This document shows positions 17,166 to 27,776 of a stretch of DNA of 64,000 bases, piece by piece. Each line of letters starts with the position of its first letter. Position 1 is the stretch's first letter. This DNA comes from Geomonas agri (lineage in GTDB: Bacteria; Desulfobacterota; Desulfuromonadia; Geobacterales; Geobacteraceae). The DNA lies in assembly GCF_020179605.1 (NCBI RefSeq), contig NZ_JAINZO010000001.1, positions 2,454,799 to 2,518,798 of the forward strand, written 5' to 3'. Below the pieces are notes generated by a model that made no database searches, was not told the DNA's origin, and saw nothing but the letters and a program-made list of their open reading frames with translations. Both the position numbers and the translations under genes were made by a program.

Positions 17166-18482
17166 TTAAACTTTGTCGCGCTCTTCCTCTCTCTTCACAA
17201 TGCGTACTTGGGTGATGCCGGTGCGGGTCACTTCCTCACAGGTCAGCAGGTACTCGCCCAACTCGACCTTCTCCCCCTGCTCGGGGAAGCGCCCGATCCG
17301 GTTCAGGATGAGCCCCGCCAGCGTGTCGTAGGGAAGATCATCGCCGAGGTCTACCTCCAAAAGATCCTCGAGATCCGAGATGGAGATCAGGGCGTCGACC
17401 AGGAAGCTCCCGTCCGCCAGCACCTGCACCCGGCTCGGTTCCCCCACGTCATGCTCGTCCTCGATCTCGCCCACCAGCTCCTCGAGCAGATCCTCCGTCG
17501 TCACGATACCGCTGATGCTGCCGTACTCGTCCACCACGAACGCCATGTGTACCCGCGTTTTCTGCATCTCCTTCAGCAGCTCGCTCACCTTCTTCCCCTC
17601 GGGGACGAACACCGGCGGGCGCACGATGGAACGGATGTCGAAGTCGGGCTCGCGCACCATGCGCCCCAATAGGTCCTTGCCATGGATGAAGCCGACCGTC
17701 TCCTCGATGCTGCCGAGGTACACCGGGTAACGGGAGTACATGTTGTCCAGCACTCCGTTCAGGATCTCCTCGTTGGAGAGGTTCAGGTCGAAGGCGACCA
17801 CGCGGGTGCGCGGCACCATCACCTCGCGCACGGCGGTGTGGGTGAAGTCGAAGAGGTTGTCGATGAAGGTGTGCTCGGTCTCGCTAAAGATGCCGCTTTC
17901 ATGCCCCTCGGCGACGATGTGCTGCACCTCCTCGCGGGTCATGAAGGCCTTCCCCTCACCCTTCAATCCGAACAGGGCCAAGGTGAACTTGGTGGAGTAG
18001 CTGAGAAAGGACACCAGCACCCCCGCCACCCGGGCCAGGGAGGTGATGGTCTTCACCACCCGCAGCGCGACCGGCTCGGCGTACTGCAACCCGGCAGTCT
18101 TGGGGACCAGTTCCCCGAGGATCAGTTGCAGGTAGGAGATGGCGCTAACCACGATGCCGATGGCGAGCGGTTCGGCGGCGTTGCGAACCATGGCGATGGG
18201 GGAGACCTGCAGCACGGGGCGAATGTAGTCTACGGCGATGACGCCGCCAACCGCCGAGGCAGTCGAACCTACTACGGTGACGCCGATCTGCACGATGGCG
18301 AGCAGGCGGTGCGGGTCGTTTTGCAGTGACTCCACCAGCGCGGCCCGCTGGTCCCCCATGGCGACCAACTGCGCGACCCTGCTTTTACGAATGGAGATGA
18401 TGGCGAACTCAGCGCAGGAGAAAAATCCGTTCAACAGAATGAGGACGGCGATGACCAGCAGTTCGACGAAGACGGTATCCAA
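17166..18482 (-). CDS. CNNM/CorC-family membrane protein (DUF21-CBS-CorC_HlyC)
   Basis: A 438-residue protein with an N-terminal DUF21 domain of four hydrophobic helices (~1-190; FFSCAEFAIISIRKSR motif), a CBS pair (~205-335), and a C-terminal CorC_HlyC domain. Members of this family bind Mg2+ and ATP, and several are implicated in Mg2+ or Co2+ transport; the older name is hemolysin-like. The start is TTG at 18482, supported by GGAGGGGC immediately upstream and the lack of a nearby ATG. It ends near a repeat element and is convergent with terC. Confidence 0.93.
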   Translation of the reverse strand: MDTVFVELLVIAVLILLNGFFSCAEFAIISIRKSRVAQLVAMGDQRAALVESLQNDPHRLLAIVQIGVTVVGSTASAVGGVIAVDYIRPVLQVSPIAMVRNAAEPLAIGIVVSAISYLQLILGELVPKTAGLQYAEPVALRVVKTITSLARVAGVLVSFLSYSTKFTLALFGLKGEGKAFMTREEVQHIVAEGHESGIFSETEHTFIDNLFDFTHTAVREVMVPRTRVVAFDLNLSNEEILNGVLDNMYSRYPVYLGSIEETVGFIHGKDLLGRMVREPDFDIRSIVRPPVFVPEGKKVSELLKEMQKTRVHMAFVVDEYGSISGIVTTEDLLEELVGEIEDEHDVGEPSRVQVLADGSFLVDALISISDLEDLLEVDLGDDLPYDTLAGLILNRIGRFPEQGEKVELGEYLLTCEEVTRTGITQVRIVKREEERDKV

Positions 18483-18735
18483 TGCCCCTCCGGATTAGTT
18501 CATGGTCCGCCCGAAATTGCTCCCGGACGCACCAAAATTCAACAGTTGCTCATTTTCAACGCTAACGGCCACCTTGTCAACCTTTTGATGGACTAAACCC
18601 ATGCTAGCGCCCGACATTCCCCCTCCCTCGAGGGCTGCACCGCCGAAGGGCTGGAACCTTCGCACTCCCCTCCAAAAACAAACAGCGGCCACCGCTGTGG
18701 TGGCCGCTGCCGGTAAGTCAACTTGCAAGGAGAGA

Positions 18736-19236
18736 CTACTTGCCGATCTTGAACGAGAGCAAGAAACGCTCATCCCCGCAGGTAAAAGGCATCACCAATG
18801 ATTCGGCGCTGGAGATGCTCTCCAGGGCGTAGTCATTGCCGTAGATCACGGTGGGTATGGAGAGGTTGATGTCGGCACCCTTGGGGGAGAAGATGTGCTT
18901 CACGTCCCCCCCGACCATGTTGGCGATCTCGCCCATGGCATCGTTGACATCCTCGTCCACTTCGGTCACGTCCATCCCCAGCATATTCGAGGTCACCAAC
19001 AGTGCCAGCTTCTTCGGGCAGTGGATGGCCAGGATGCCGGAGTGACTGCCGGCCAGGCCCACCATGCTGGTCACCGTTTCATGGAAGGTCAAGACCGGCT
19101 CATCCAAGGGAGGCTCATCGGCCACTTCAAGCATCACCATGGTGGAGAAGACCCCCTTGGTGATGTTCGCAATGGTTTTCCTGACTTCGTCCTCGGTGGT
19201 GTTGGCCTCGCTGAGCACCGCTGCATCAAGCCCCAT
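18736..19236 (-). CDS. CheX-like chemotaxis phosphatase
   Basis: A 166-residue protein of the CheC/CheX phosphatase family. The diagnostic helix reads EDVNDAMGEIANMVGGDVK, with the catalytic Glu and Asn positions and the GEI(A/G)NM pattern. CheX dephosphorylates response regulators, most often CheY-P. A strong GAGGAGG lies before the ATG. No other che gene adjoins it. The 250-bp stretch downstream (18483-18735) holds no gene that I can see. Confidence 0.85.
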   Translation of the reverse strand: MGLDAAVLSEANTTEDEVRKTIANITKGVFSTMVMLEVADEPPLDEPVLTFHETVTSMVGLAGSHSGILAIHCPKKLALLVTSNMLGMDVTEVDEDVNDAMGEIANMVGGDVKHIFSPKGADINLSIPTVIYGNDYALESISSAESLVMPFTCGDERFLLSFKIGK

Positions 19237-19357
19237 GTTCCGTCCTCCTCACCGCATCGATTAGGTAGCGTAGTCCAGCACCTGACTAAAGAAGATCAGG
19301 TAGATAAAGATGCGTATAAATGCATTCGGCATATATGCGCCGGTCTTTAGTAATTTT

Positions 19358-20563
19358 TTAACAGACCGGGAAGTCCCCCCGGGCCAAGGCATGGCAGAAC
19401 TCCATGATACCCGACAGGTGGCGCTGCATGACCTCCCGTACCTTACCCTCCACATCTGCCACGCTACGCCGGGGTTCCATGACCAGTTGGGCGGTGGCCA
19501 TCTGCGGCCGGTCCACCGGGTCGCCGATCCTGCTCAAGAGCATGACGTAAGCGCCCTCTACGCCTGCCACGGACGTGCAGATATCACGTGCCATTTGGTG
19601 TGACAGCACGTTGTAGATCTTGCCGACGTGGCTCATCGGGTTTTTCCCCGCGGCGGCCTCGGTGCCGATGGCGCGCGCGATGGGGATCAGGCCGTTGACG
19701 CGGTTGCCCCGCCCGACCTGCCCGGAATCGGCGTCCTCGGCCGAGGTGCCCAGGAGCGAGAGGTAGACGCCGGCAAGGCCGCGGCCTGCTTGGTCCAGCG
19801 TGTTGTAGTGCACCCGGATCCGCTCGAAGCCGCGGTGCTCCTGCTCTAGAAAGTCACGCATTTCCGTCTCGATGGCGTGCTTTCTCTCGAAGTACTCCCG
19901 TTCCGACCCGATGAATTCGGCAAGAAGCGGCATGGCGATGGTGAGATCGAGTTCGTCGCCGTTTCTGAGCCCCATGACCTTGACGTCTTCGCCGGTCTCC
20001 GGGAAGAGCCCCTTGAACCGCGCGCCGTTCAACTCTCGCTCCAGGGTGAGCACGGCTCGCTCGGTCGAGCTCAGGGGGTAGTAGCCGACGGCGGCCGAGG
20101 TGTCGTTCGCCCCCCTCACCTCGCCGGGGCGCGCGAAGATGTCAGTCAACTCCTGCGAGCCCGGTGCCAGCTTCAGGCGGTAGCTGACGTGGCGCTCCGG
20201 GTCCACGTGACGCAGGTTGCGCGAGATCCATCCTTTGGCCGCGCCGACCGCGATATCGTGCACCGGGATCTCCTTCCCTGCCAGGCTGAAGGTGGCGCGG
20301 TCGCCGATAGTCAACTCCATCGGCTCGATGACCTCACCGCCGCCAAAGCGCAAGTTGACGCGGCCGGCGGCCAGCAGCCCCTTGTCGATGTTGTGGTGCA
20401 GGATCGTACCGAACTCGGAGAGGTAAGCCTGGGACAGCGCGACCGAGATGGAGTCCATGATGCAATCGCAGATCTGGTCGGGGTGGCCGGTCCCCTTGCG
20501 CTCCACCATCTCGACTCGCTGCTGCGTCACCTGCGTGCCGTGAAATTGTTCCACCACCAACAT
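19358..20563 (-). CDS. S-adenosylmethionine synthetase, archaeal type
   Basis: A 401-residue methionine adenosyltransferase of the archaeal family (PF01941 type). The N-terminal signature is VERKGTGHPDQICD (residues ~20-33). Further motifs are GTSAEDADSGQVGRGNRVNG and GKNPMSHVGKIYN. It makes AdoMet from methionine and ATP in the cytoplasm. It is unrelated at the sequence level to bacterial MetK motifs, but is known in some bacteria, including deltaproteobacteria. ATG at 20563 has a GA-rich ribosome site. It stands alone between cheX-like and fxsA, with about 180 bp on the upstream side that contain a small CCCTCTCC/GGAGAGGG hairpin. Confidence 0.93.
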   Translation of the reverse strand: MLVVEQFHGTQVTQQRVEMVERKGTGHPDQICDCIMDSISVALSQAYLSEFGTILHHNIDKGLLAAGRVNLRFGGGEVIEPMELTIGDRATFSLAGKEIPVHDIAVGAAKGWISRNLRHVDPERHVSYRLKLAPGSQELTDIFARPGEVRGANDTSAAVGYYPLSSTERAVLTLERELNGARFKGLFPETGEDVKVMGLRNGDELDLTIAMPLLAEFIGSEREYFERKHAIETEMRDFLEQEHRGFERIRVHYNTLDQAGRGLAGVYLSLLGTSAEDADSGQVGRGNRVNGLIPIARAIGTEAAAGKNPMSHVGKIYNVLSHQMARDICTSVAGVEGAYVMLLSRIGDPVDRPQMATAQLVMEPRRSVADVEGKVREVMQRHLSGIMEFCHALARGDFPVC

Positions 20564-20668
20564 GGTCTTCCCCTTTCCTCCCGGCGGGTGCGGGTACGGC
20601 CGCCGGGCAACCCGAAAATAGTAGCCGAAAAAGGTGGGGGCGCAATTGGAGGCGGCAAGGCCAGCATT

Positions 20669-20688
20669 CCCTCTCCCCGGGAGAGGGG
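20669..20688. repeat. GC-rich intergenic palindrome
   Basis: CCCTCTCCCCGGGAGAGGGG forms a short hairpin between fxsA and the AdoMet synthetase gene. It resembles one arm of the elements at 17059 and 54627. As it lies downstream of fxsA on the minus strand, it may help end that transcript. Confidence 0.5.
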
Positions 20689-20746
20689 ATTATTTGGGAA
20701 AGGTTCGACTTTGGGCGGGATAGGAGCGGATGACGACGGAAAGGAA

Positions 20747-21142
20747 TCAGAAGTGGCGGCGCACCACGAAGCCGCCGCGGGAGATCTTGTTCTGCAGCCA
20801 CAGGCCGATCCAGAGTTTGATGAAGCGCCTGGTGACCGGGATCAGGAAGAAGATGCCGAGGAAATCGGTGAAGAAGCCGGGAGTGGTAAGGAGGACGCCC
20901 CCGACGAAGATGAGGGCGCCGTCGAGCAGCTGCGCGGCAGGCAGCCGTCCCAAGGAAAGCTCGTCGCGGATCTGGGTGAGCACCCTGGCCCCCTGGTGGC
21001 GGATCAGCCAGGCGCCCGTGAGGCTCATGAGCAGCAGGATGGCGACCGTGGCCGCACCGCCGATCACCTGGCCGACCTTGATAATCAGGTAGATCTCGAT
21101 GACCGGCACGATCAGGAGAATGAGGAACAGTCTAAAGAACAT
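20747..21142 (-). CDS. fxsA: FxsA family membrane protein
   Basis: A 131-residue protein with three to four hydrophobic segments. It has the FxsA pattern: an IEIYLIIKVGQVIG N-terminal helix, GAWLIRHQG, and LLTTPGFFTDFLGIFFLIP. FxsA is an inner-membrane protein whose overproduction relieves F exclusion of phage T7; its normal role is unknown. It lies 9 bp after the NtrC-type regulator and is likely the third gene of that operon. Confidence 0.92.
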   Translation of the reverse strand: MFFRLFLILLIVPVIEIYLIIKVGQVIGGAATVAILLLMSLTGAWLIRHQGARVLTQIRDELSLGRLPAAQLLDGALIFVGGVLLTTPGFFTDFLGIFFLIPVTRRFIKLWIGLWLQNKISRGGFVVRRHF

Positions 21143-21151
21143 GGCGCCCCG

Positions 21152-22525
<1,374 letters not shown>

Positions 22526-22536
22526 GGTGGTCCCTT

Positions 22537-23730
22537 CTATCCGGGCAGCCCTGCCTCTTTGGCCAGTTCGCGCCAAGCCGGTATGCTCCGCTCGATCATC
22601 CCCTTGTCGACGCAGTAGGCGATGCGGAAGAAGCCAGGGGCGCCGAAGCCGGCACCCGGCACCAGCAGGATGCGGTGCTTCTGCGCCATCTTCACGAACT
22701 CGACGTCATCGGCAAGCGGCGACTTGGGGAAGAGGTAGAAGGCGCCGTCAGGCTTGACCATGGAGAATCCCATGGAGTTCAGCGAGTTGTAGAGCAGGTC
22801 GCGCTTGACCCGGTAGGCCTCGATGTCGACCGAGACGTGCTGCAGCCCGGCCACCAGGCGCTGCATCAGGGCCGGCGCGTTGACGAAGCCGAGCACGCGG
22901 TTGGAGAACACCGCCCCTTCCATGAACTGGTCCACGTTCTTCATCCTGGGGCTCGCTGCCAGATAGCCGATGCGCTCGCCGGGGAGCGCCAAGTCCTTCG
23001 AGTGCGAGGTCACGATGACCGAGTTCTGGACGTAGCGGAAAATATTGGGCACGCTCTTGCCGTCGTAGGCGATGCGCGCATACGGCTCGTCGGAGATGAC
23101 CAGGATCTGCTTGCCGAACTCCGCTTCCTTGGCGGCAATCATCTCGCCCAGTGTCTGCAGGCTTTCAGCCGGGTAGATGACACCGGTCGGGTTGTTCGGG
23201 GAGCAGATGATGATGGCGCGGGTCTTGTCGGTCACCGCCGCGGCAATGGCCGGGATATCGAGCTGGAAGGTCTCGCGGTCGGTCCAGACCTCGACCGGCA
23301 CACCGCCGTGGTTGTCGATGTAGAAGCGGTACTCGACGAAGAAGGGGGTAAGGAGGATCACTTCGTCGCCCGGGTTCAAGATGGTCTTCAGCACCACGTT
23401 GAGGGCACCGCCGGCGCCGCAGGTCATCACCACCTGGCTTCCCTGCACCGGGAGATCGGACGCGGCGGAGAGCATGCGCGCCACGGCATTCCTGGTCTCG
23501 GGGTAGCCGGCGTTATTCATGTAGCGGTGCATGCCCGGGACCGGCTGTTTGGCCAGCTTGAGGAAGTCGTCATGGAACGCCGCGGGGGGCTCGACGTCGG
23601 GGTTTCCCAGGGTGAAGTCGTAAACCTTGTTGGCACCGAACTCCTTCCTGAGCTTCTCACCCTCCTCGAACATCTTCCTGATCCACGACGATTTCGCAAT
23701 AAATCCGGCGATCTTATCTGCGACGGGCAT
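22537..23730 (-). CDS. PLP-dependent class I/II aminotransferase
   Basis: A 397-residue fold-type I aminotransferase. Visible features are DFTLGNPDVEPP near the N-terminus, CSPNNPTG, an ISDEPYARIAYDG motif, and the PLP-lysine region SHSKDLALPGERIGY. It transfers amino groups to 2-oxo acids, and the specific pair (aspartate-, alanine- or branched-chain-like) cannot be read. ATG 23730 has AAGGAGGGG upstream. It begins the operon aminotransferase - NtrC-type regulator - fxsA and is divergent from metY. Confidence 0.9.
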   Translation of the reverse strand: MPVADKIAGFIAKSSWIRKMFEEGEKLRKEFGANKVYDFTLGNPDVEPPAAFHDDFLKLAKQPVPGMHRYMNNAGYPETRNAVARMLSAASDLPVQGSQVVMTCGAGGALNVVLKTILNPGDEVILLTPFFVEYRFYIDNHGGVPVEVWTDRETFQLDIPAIAAAVTDKTRAIIICSPNNPTGVIYPAESLQTLGEMIAAKEAEFGKQILVISDEPYARIAYDGKSVPNIFRYVQNSVIVTSHSKDLALPGERIGYLAASPRMKNVDQFMEGAVFSNRVLGFVNAPALMQRLVAGLQHVSVDIEAYRVKRDLLYNSLNSMGFSMVKPDGAFYLFPKSPLADDVEFVKMAQKHRILLVPGAGFGAPGFFRIAYCVDKGMIERSIPAWRELAKEAGLPG

Positions 23731-23860
23731 GCATCCCCTCCTTGATTTTGGTGTCCAATTTTTTAACACATTCCGGAAACCGGGGCAAGGCGTATTCCCC
23801 CCGACGGTCAGGCCACCAAAGCACCATTCTAATATTTCCCTGCACCAGTCGAGACAATCA

Positions 23861-23869
23861 TGCTATAGT
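23861..23869 (+). promoter_or_regulatory. Extended -10 promoter of metY
   Basis: TGCTATAGT is an extended -10 (TGn plus TATAGT), with only a weak -35 (TGCACC at 23841-23846). The start near 23876 leaves a leader of about 35 bases, too short for a SAM riboswitch. Confidence 0.5.
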
Positions 23870-23911
23870 GCGGCCCTTGCCTTGCCATACGACTTACGAA
23901 GGAGGGAACCA

Positions 23912-25195
23912 ATGAAGAAGAATTGGCGCATCGAGACCCAGGCGATCCAGGAGGGGTTCGTCCCCAAGGACGGCGACCCGCGCATCCTGCCCATCTATCA
24001 GAGCACGACCTTCAAGTTTTCCAGCGCCGAGCACGTTGCCAAGCTGTTCGACCTCGAGGTCGGCGGGCATTTCTACACCCGGCTTTCCAACCCGACGGCG
24101 GAAGGATTCGAAATGAAGATCGCCGCCATGGAGGGAGGGATCGCGGCCATGGCGACTTCCAGTGGCCAGGCAGCCTCCACCATCGCCGTCATGAACATCT
24201 GCCAGGCAGGTCAGCACGTGGTCGCGGCCAGCACCCTGTACGGCGGCACCTACTCGCTCTTTGCCAACACCTTCCCGAAAATGGGGATCGAGGTAACCTT
24301 TGTCGATCCCGAAGCGGACGAGGCGACCATCGTCGCGGCCTTCCGCCCCGAAACCCGCTGCCTTTTCGGTGAGACCATCGGCAACCCGGGGCTCAACATC
24401 CTCGATTTCGACAAGTTCTCCCGCATCGCCAAGAAGATGCAGGTGCCCCTCATCATCGACAACACCTTCCCAACGCCGTACCTGTGCCGGCCGTTCGAGC
24501 ACGGTGCCGACATCGTCATCCACTCCGCCACCAAGTACATCGACGGCCACGCCACCAGCGTGGGCGGCGTGATCGTGGACAGCGGAAACTTCGACTGGGG
24601 CAACGGCAAATATCCAGAAATGACCGAGCCCGACGAGAGCTACCACGGCCTGCAGTACCTGAAGACCTTCGGCAAGCTCGCCTACATCGTCAAGGCGCGC
24701 GTGCAGCTCATGCGCGACATCGGCCCCTGCCCGGCGCCGATGAACGCCTTCCTGTTCAACCTGGGACTGGAGACACTGCCGCTTCGCATGCAGCGCCACT
24801 CCGAGAACGCGCTCGCCATGGCCAAATTCCTGGAGAAGCACGAGGCGGTATCCTGGGTGAGCTATCCGGGACTGGAGAGCCACACGAGCTACGCCCGGGC
24901 CCAGAAGTACCTCCCCAAAGGCGCGAGCGGGGTGCTCACCTTCGGCATCAAGGGTGGCGCCGCGGCGGGCAAGAAGTTCATGGAGAGCTGCCAATTGGTG
25001 GCGCTGGTGGTGCACGTGGGCGACGCGAGAAGCTGCGTCCTGCACCCGGCCAGCACCACGCACCGCCAGCTTAGCGAGGAGCAGCAGATCGCCTCCGGCG
25101 TCACTCCAGACCTGATCCGGCTCTCGGTGGGCATCGAGCACATCGACGACATCATAGAGGACGTAAACCAGGCGCTGGCGGCAAGCCAGAAGTAA
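23912..25195 (+). CDS. metY: O-acetylhomoserine sulfhydrylase family enzyme
   Basis: A 427-residue PLP enzyme of the Cys/Met metabolism family. It has the SATKYIDGH motif carrying the PLP lysine, GGTYSLFANTFPKMGIEV, and the C-terminal RLSVGIEHIDDIIEDV. The length and the QTxAI..GF..-like start fit MetY, which makes homocysteine from O-acetylhomoserine and sulfide. Methionine gamma-lyase is the main alternative. ATG 23912 is chosen over open frame to the left because GAAGGAGGG lies seven bases before it. A bidirectional terminator follows. Confidence 0.9.
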   Translation: MKKNWRIETQAIQEGFVPKDGDPRILPIYQSTTFKFSSAEHVAKLFDLEVGGHFYTRLSNPTAEGFEMKIAAMEGGIAAMATSSGQAASTIAVMNICQAGQHVVAASTLYGGTYSLFANTFPKMGIEVTFVDPEADEATIVAAFRPETRCLFGETIGNPGLNILDFDKFSRIAKKMQVPLIIDNTFPTPYLCRPFEHGADIVIHSATKYIDGHATSVGGVIVDSGNFDWGNGKYPEMTEPDESYHGLQYLKTFGKLAYIVKARVQLMRDIGPCPAPMNAFLFNLGLETLPLRMQRHSENALAMAKFLEKHEAVSWVSYPGLESHTSYARAQKYLPKGASGVLTFGIKGGAAAGKKFMESCQLVALVVHVGDARSCVLHPASTTHRQLSEEQQIASGVTPDLIRLSVGIEHIDDIIEDVNQALAASQK

Positions 25196-25318
25196 GGGGC
25201 TTGGACAAAGGCAAATCCCCCCTGTCCCCCCTTTCTCAAAGGGGGGACGCTAGGGCATCGACGGCGGTTGGGGGGGCAGCATACTCGACACTCCCCGCAG
25301 ATCTCCGAAGAACACAAA

Positions 25319-25351
25319 AAGGGGCGAGTGGATTTTCCACTCGCCCCTTTC
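25319..25351. terminator. Bidirectional terminator between metY and the YchJ gene
   Basis: A 15-bp near-perfect stem (AAAGGGGCGAGTGGA and its complement) has a TTT loop, flanked by A and T runs. A GGGGGG-rich stretch with a looser hairpin lies just upstream at about 25217-25246. Confidence 0.85.
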
Positions 25352-25385
25352 CATTCCTGCTTCAGCCATTCTTACCGCGGCCGGT

Positions 25386-25874
25386 TTACTTGCCGCAGCA
25401 CTTCTTGTACTTGATGCCGCTACCGCAGCTGCAGGGATCGTTGCGCCCGATCTTGGGCGAGGTCCTCACGATCGGCTGTGCGGTTACCGCTTTGCCGTCG
25501 GTGAAGAGCCAGGTCTCCTTCTCCTTCTTGAACAGGGCGCGCTCGTGGTGCACCCGGTCCTGCCCCTGCTCTTTCCAGCGCGCGATGAACTCCACCTCGC
25601 CGGTGGTGTCGTCCTTGCCGCCGTCCTTGGTGGAGACAATCTCCAGCCCCTGCCAGTCGGACTTCTCCGCCCACTCGCGGGTACCCTCGGCGTCGTACCC
25701 CTCGCGGTGCTTGGGGTGGGTGCTCTCCAGTATGAAATCGGTCTCGACGTTGGCATACGCGGCGTAACGCGCGCGCATCAGCGCCTCTGCCGTCTCAGCG
25801 CGGCGCTCCCCCTTTATAATGGGGCGACAGCATTCGGCGTAAGCCACGCCGCTGCCACAGGCACACAGCTCCAT
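25386..25874 (-). CDS. YchJ/UPF0225 family SEC-C motif protein
   Basis: A 162-residue protein with a zinc-binding SEC-C motif at each end: [13 protein letters not shown] at the N-terminus and [16 protein letters not shown] at the C-terminus. Between them is an NTF2-like domain with [10 protein letters not shown]. This arrangement is that of YchJ proteins. The molecular role is not known. AGGAG lies before the ATG. Confidence 0.92.
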   Translation of the reverse strand: MELCACGSGVAYAECCRPIIKGERRAETAEALMRARYAAYANVETDFILESTHPKHREGYDAEGTREWAEKSDWQGLEIVSTKDGGKDDTTGEVEFIARWKEQGQDRVHHERALFKKEKETWLFTDGKAVTAQPIVRTSPKIGRNDPCSCGSGIKYKKCCGK

Positions 25875-25913
25875 CAGTTACTCCTCCTCATTGCTCTTTT
25901 TGTGGTGCTCTAA

Positions 25914-26204
25914 TCAGATTTCGTAGTCAGCGGCGACCACCGAGGAGCAGACGCTCCTCATGTAGGCGGCCACTTCGTTAGCATGGTACGGATGCACCTG
26001 GTAGGCCTGCAGGTCCTCCAGGGAGTCGAACTTGGTGTACAGGGCGATGTCCGCGGAACGCTCCGAGCGGATCAGGTCCACCCCCACCTCGAGATGACGC
26101 AGCAATTCAACCTTGCCGTCCATGCTCAAAAGACGCTGCCGGGCAGCCTCGACGTTCTCAGCAGTAGCCTCTTTCAACTTGAAAAGCACTATGTGCACGA
26201 TCAT
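25914..26204 (-). CDS. Dabb (stress-responsive A/B barrel) family protein
   Basis: A 96-residue single-domain ferredoxin-like barrel. It opens with MIVHIVLFKLKE, has the mid-domain DIALYTKFDSLEDLQAYQVHP, and ends in a short helix. Dabb proteins are dimeric and usually of unknown function. GGGGG lies before the ATG at 26204. Confidence 0.9.
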   Translation of the reverse strand: MIVHIVLFKLKEATAENVEAARQRLLSMDGKVELLRHLEVGVDLIRSERSADIALYTKFDSLEDLQAYQVHPYHANEVAAYMRSVCSSVVAADYEI

Positions 26205-26388
26205 GTATAGCCCCCAGAATCAGTGATGACGTTCTCCGGATACCTGTAATACATCGGCGCCCGCCCCCCTGTCAACGATGGCAGTCCCGTAGACACAAAA
26301 AAGTTGTTGCGTGGTCGAAACAATGCTGCTATAAGGACCAACAGGATCAAAAAGGTCTTTTTTAAATTTTCATGCAATGGAGGATTAA

Positions 26389-27141
26389 ATGACTGGCGCT
26401 TTGAGATTCATGAGTATAATTGTACTGGCGTTCTTAATGATGACCGCTCCCGTGCTGGCCGCGGAGAAGGTTCTGTTCGACAACGGGCACGGCCAACGTT
26501 TTCAGATTAAGGAGCAGGGACCGCTGCAACTGTCCGGACTGGCCAAAGTGATCCAGGCTGCCGGTCTCGAGGTCGGCACGGTGGACCAGCCCCTCTCCGA
26601 CGCCACCCTTGCCGGCGCGCGCGCCCTGGTCATCAGTGGCGCCTTCAGACCACTTGACCCCAGCGAGGCCGATGCGGTGGCGAGGTTCATCCAAAACGGC
26701 GGTCGCGTTGCCGTCATGCTGCACATCGCGCCTCCCATGGCTACCTTTTTGGACCGGCTGGAGGTACGCTACACCAACGGCGTGATCCAGGAGCGCGAGA
26801 ACGTCATCGACGGCAATCTGCTCAATTTCCGGGTTGTCCGCATGAAGGAGCACCCCCTGTTCAAAGGGGTAAACGACTTTGCCGTACACGGTGCCTGGGG
26901 GCTGATCAACCAGACCGACAGCGCACAGGTTATCGCGGCCACCGGTTTCCAGGCCTGGATCGACGTCGACCAGGACCAGAAACAGTCCAAGGAGGAAACG
27001 GCCTCCTATGGCCTGGTGGTTCTCGGCACCATGGGCAAAGGCTCCTTCCTCGTATTCGGCGACGACGCCATCTTCCAGAACAAGTTCCTGGAAGGCAATA
27101 ACAAGATTCTCGCGGCAAATCTTGCCGCCTGGCTCAAATAG
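26389..27141 (+). CDS. Exported DUF4350-like protein
   Basis: A 250-residue protein with a signal peptide (hydrophobic core about 8-22, cleavage near APVLAAE). The mature domain resembles DUF4350/GATase-like folds: [40 protein letters not shown], and a C-terminal [16 protein letters not shown]. No enzymatic residues can be assigned. TGGAGGATTAA precedes the ATG. The desulfoferrodoxin gene follows after 37 bp with no terminator between them, so the two are probably co-transcribed. Confidence 0.75.
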   Translation: MTGALRFMSIIVLAFLMMTAPVLAAEKVLFDNGHGQRFQIKEQGPLQLSGLAKVIQAAGLEVGTVDQPLSDATLAGARALVISGAFRPLDPSEADAVARFIQNGGRVAVMLHIAPPMATFLDRLEVRYTNGVIQERENVIDGNLLNFRVVRMKEHPLFKGVNDFAVHGAWGLINQTDSAQVIAATGFQAWIDVDQDQKQSKEETASYGLVVLGTMGKGSFLVFGDDAIFQNKFLEGNNKILAANLAAWLK

Positions 27142-27178
27142 CGGCACCAACTACACCAACAAAAACAGGAGGGATTCA

Positions 27179-27553
27179 ATGGCTCAGGCTCTGGAAATCT
27201 ACAAGTGTGAAATGTGCGGCAATATAGTCGAGGTCTTCCACGCCGGCGGCGGCCAGCTGGTCTGCTGCGGTGAGGAGATGAAGTTGCAGAAGGAAAACAC
27301 GGTCGACGCTTCCAAGGAGAAGCACGTACCCGTCATCGAGCGCGGCGCCGGGACCATCACCGTTAAGGTCGGTAGCGTTCCGCACCCGATGGAAAGCGCC
27401 CATTACATCGAGTGGATCGAAGTGATCGCCGACGGCAAGGTCTACCGCGCGCAGTTGCAGCCGGGTCAGGCTCCGGAAGCGACCTTCCCGATCACCGCCG
27501 CCGATATCAAGGTGCGCGAGTACTGCAACCTGCACGGCCAGTGGTCCGCCTAG
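27179..27553 (+). CDS. dfx: Desulfoferrodoxin (superoxide reductase)
   Basis: A 124-residue two-domain superoxide reductase. The N-terminal desulforedoxin-like iron site is CEMCGN...CCGEEM. The C-terminal catalytic site has the EKHVPVIE motif, [11 protein letters not shown] and the ligand pair in CNLHG. It reduces superoxide to peroxide in the cytoplasm of anaerobes without making oxygen. The start ATG 27179 follows AGGAGGG. A strong terminator follows. Confidence 0.97.
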   Translation: MAQALEIYKCEMCGNIVEVFHAGGGQLVCCGEEMKLQKENTVDASKEKHVPVIERGAGTITVKVGSVPHPMESAHYIEWIEVIADGKVYRAQLQPGQAPEATFPITAADIKVREYCNLHGQWSA

Positions 27554-27580
27554 ACACGCACGGCACGCTTTAGACGCACG

Positions 27581-27618
27581 AAGGGGGGACGGCATGAAGC
27601 CGTCCCCCCTTTTTTTTA
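27581..27618 (+). terminator. Intrinsic terminator after desulfoferrodoxin
   Basis: A 13-bp stem (AAGGGGGGACGGC and its complement) with a 5-base loop, followed by eight T. Confidence 0.93.
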
Positions 27619-27776
27619 TTGCAGCCGGCGGGAGGAAAATCCCCCCTGTCTCCTTTTCGCAAAAGGGGAACAATTGGTCACGTGCAGCACTCTGTGGTCA
27701 ACATGGTCTAGGCTCCTCCGCAGTCCCGATGCGACGGCATCGTAAACTCACCCCAGCGCCCGTTGGCGGGGCCGGT

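Noticed and set aside
23870-23911. SAM riboswitch upstream of metY
   Set aside because: The leader is only about 35 bases and none of the conserved SAM-riboswitch core is present.
26334-26370. Terminator between the Dabb and DUF4350-like genes
   Set aside because: GGACC/GGTC gives only a 5-bp stem with a long loop; too weak, though T-rich sequence follows.
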